Below, in pieces: positions 62,001 to 64,000 of a stretch of DNA of 64,000 nt (positions within the stretch are counted from its first letter, which is position 1; each line of letters opens with the position of its first letter). A program made the position numbers and the translations under genes. Origin of the DNA: Phaseolus vulgaris (Eukaryota > Streptophyta > Magnoliopsida > Fabales > Fabaceae); assembly GCF_000499845.2 (NCBI RefSeq), contig NC_023759.2, positions 18,704,272-18,768,271 on the forward strand, written 5' to 3'. The notes under the pieces were generated by a model. That model was not told the origin of the DNA. It did not search any database and was given only the letters and a program-made list of their open reading frames with translations.

Positions 62001-63129
62001 CATTATCCTTCAGATAGTTAGCAAGCTGAAACAATAAAAATATTCAATTATTTGGCCACTTTACATTGAGTCTTCACAATTCAAAAACAAAATATATTAC
62101 CACCTAAACTTGAGGAACTGGACTATCCTCATTGTATGCAAACAGAGAAAAGTCAGAACAAACCTGGCAAACTTGATGAAGAAGCTGGGTGTACGTCAAA
62201 TTACCATCCAAACCAGGTTCATTACCTTCCCAGTAAATAGCTACCTTGTCACCAAGTCCAGCTTCAACATTTCTATCCAAGCAATTATAACAGATGTTGG
62301 TGATCCCACCCTTGAACCACTGAAGCAATGCAACAAGAGAAAACAGAGACACGACACAAGGTACAAACACACTCAGCCTCTGAACAAACACTATCAGAAG
62401 GAAAAACAAAAACAAAAGCAAGGCAAAAACAAGACCCAAAATGGATGATGGAAATAGATCAATTACCTCAATCTTGATATTCCCTTTCCTTACATCAAAA
62501 TTTTCATCACATACTTTATGACCCCATTTTTGTTTCCAATAAAACTCTGCCGCAATCTCAGACCAGAACCCAGCAGGGTCCTCAATAGATCTCTTGTACA
62601 TCTTCAGATACTGATGGATCACAAATCACAAAAACACACATTAAAAAATCATTTTTTTAACAAAATCTTGCGCAAAGAGTTAATTCCAAAAAAAAACATT
62701 GTTTCTCTTCATTTGTTGATAAGTCAAAACCATTAAATTGAATCCCAGAAGACATTCATAAGCTGCAATATATGAAACCTGTTCTGGGGACTGAACATTA
62801 GCTTGGCTAGCAAAGTCATGACTAGGAAGAACGAAATCATCCTCTTCAGTTGCGAGAGAATCACCAAGTATCACAGCATTCAAGTGTGAAATGTGACCTG
62901 CCCCTGATGGCATAAGCTTCATTGATTCCACATGGCGAAGGAAATTGTTGGTCTTGATATTAGAAGCCATAGTAGTAGAAATTTTCCACCTTTTTCTCTT
63001 GCAATTCCAAAACAGAGAAAGAGAAGAAGAAGGCTTATTAAGAGAGGGATCCAAAGCAATTGGGTGAAGAGGGTCACGGGGCACTCCACCCAGATGAACA
63101 GAGACTGAGTTATGGGACAGAGGAATCAT
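56015..63129 (-). CDS. ACS: Acetyl-CoA synthetase (acetate:CoA ligase), plastid type, 17 exons
   Basis: Converts acetate, ATP and CoA to acetyl-CoA, AMP and pyrophosphate, feeding plastid fatty acid synthesis and clearing acetate. Minus-strand exons: 62779-63129, 62467-62610, 62164-62319, 61903-62025, 61515-61683, 60300-60382, 59883-59984, 59696-59784, 59511-59601, 58691-58804, 57966-58121, 57663-57731, 57374-57549, 57140-57196, 56883-56973, 56695-56793, 56015-56200. They total 2256 nt (751 residues), all GT/AG with matching phases; Arabidopsis ACS is close in length. Visible motifs: [11 protein letters not shown] (about 366-376), WWQTETGG (about 517-524), [14 protein letters not shown], and SGKIMRR with the acylatable Lys at 713. 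The first ~50 residues are Ser/Pro-rich and basic with few acids, as in a chloroplast transit peptide. The start at 63129 is the first in-frame Met; another at about 62969 is possible. A 92-bp duplication copies the exon 4 donor. Confidence 0.95.
61744..61927. repeat. 92-bp tandem duplication across the ACS exon 4 splice donor
   Basis: Units 61744-61835 and 61836-61927 appear identical. Each contains the last ~25 bases of ACS exon 4 (ccgaatgaacagcaccaatc on the plus strand), its GT donor (gatac) and about 65 bases of intron. The upper copy joins the rest of exon 4 and is the functional one; the lower copy lies inside intron 4. Confidence 0.95.
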
Positions 63130-64000
63130 CTTGGCTAGTTGTAAAACCGATATATAAAGTTATAATTAATAAAACAATACCAGAAGAGCCGCACAATCAC
63201 TGTGCACGTTCAAATAATTAAGGATTCGATTCTATTAAGGGAAAAGTGGGAAAGGAAAAAAAGGACCAGAGAGGAAAGTGATATAATTTTATGAAATTAA
63301 TTTTCAAAACTAATTTAATTTCAAATATAAAATTCGAAAATTTAAATTTATATTAAAATACAAAAATATATAATATAAAACCTTGATAAATAAAAACGTT
63401 ATATTTCAGAGTAAAAGTATTTTAAAATAAATTATCCAAAATTTAATTATTTTATTTTATTTATTATTTTGATATTTTTATTTTAATTATTTATTTATTT
63501 TAATTTAAAATATTCAATTCTTTGTATTTTGTTAATAATTTTAAGATTTTTTATTTTAATTATTTATTTTATCATAGTATAATATAATTGTTAGTATTTA
63601 ATTATTATTTATATTTATATATTCTGAATTATTTACTACGTTATAATAAAAGTTAAATATTTATTTAAAGTTAATGGATTAAGTTGCTTTGTTTAATCGA
63701 TTATGTAGCATATATTTGTAATTTGTAATTTTTCTCGCTATTGACCTTGGAAAGTAATTTGTCTCATATGTCTCGATCTTCGATCTTTCATTTCTCTTCT
63801 CCCTCTTTACACTCTTTCTTTTCATTGCAAACCAGTTAAAAGTTGTTATTTTAATAATTTTAAAATAATTATTATAAAAATTATCAAATTTATCCTAAAA
63901 AATTATTTCATATTATGAATCTAAAAGTAATCTTCTAAAAAATAATAATGTTTTCTTTTTCTAAACATATTAATCAGATCAAATATTAGCTTCGAAAAAC
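63130..64000 (-). other. ACS 5' flank and AT-rich intergenic DNA
   Basis: Directly upstream of the ACS start (minus strand) the sequence contains tttatatatcgg near 63150-63160, which could be a TATA element or part of the 5' UTR; this is not decided. Beyond 63290 it is extremely AT-rich with no gene recognised. Confidence 0.4.

Noticed and set aside
1..64000. tRNA, rRNA, riboswitch or organellar DNA
   Set aside because: No cloverleaf with conserved box sequences, no rRNA segments and no plastid or mitochondrial genes were recognised by eye; a tRNAscan-SE or Infernal run would be decisive.

Overview
This is nuclear DNA from a flowering plant. It has intron-split genes with plant orthologues, AT-rich intergenic DNA and several plant transposon families layered inside one another. 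The repeat types and the close match of the host genes to eudicot proteins suggest a legume, but that is an inference. No bacterial, viral or organellar genes, tRNA, rRNA or CRISPR array were recognised.

Three host genes are clear. (1) 681-12858 (+) is the 3' part of a transportin-SR / MOS14 nuclear import receptor, 13 exons in the window, with the 5' end off the left edge. (2) 43143-44456 (+) is an intact single-exon coding region for translation release factor eRF1, with an intron in its 5' UTR. (3) 56015-63129 (-) is a 17-exon plastid-type acetyl-CoA synthetase (ACS), reconstructed to 751 codons with all exon phases consistent.

The last MOS14 intron (6960-12633) holds two nested insertions with exact target-site duplications: a solo LTR (7581-12062, TSD GGTTT) split by a young Ty1/copia element (7617-11841, TSD ATTAG). 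The copia LTRs are 240 bp each with one difference, yet the element has no gag.

From about 17.6 to 41.3 kb lies a transposon cluster. It starts with a CACTA relic carrying an Ulp1-like gene (17614-19850), followed by an old gypsy gag/LTR remnant (19837-22863). Next is a second CACTA-like element (about 22864-38833) with palindromic subterminal repeats. Inside it are a truncated Tat/Ogre-type gypsy element with an antisense gene, and inside that a nearly complete, recent Ty3/gypsy element (28109-35825, 965-bp LTRs, TSD TAAGG). The right arm of the second CACTA element carries exon-sized pieces of two host genes, eIF3b and a PIP2-type aquaporin, so it looks like a gene-capturing (Pack-CACTA) element. 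A copia gag fragment and an ~840-bp tandem repeat follow.

Between eRF1 and ACS (44.5-56 kb) there are only relics: copia protease, a CACTA end, a hAT transposase, a CACTA TNP2 DUF4218 domain and a plant mobile domain fragment. No new functional system was found. The most interesting points are the captured gene fragments, a retrotransposon reading frame that runs through its own polypurine tract into the 3' LTR, a candidate -1 frameshift site, and a 92-bp duplication that copies a splice donor in ACS.
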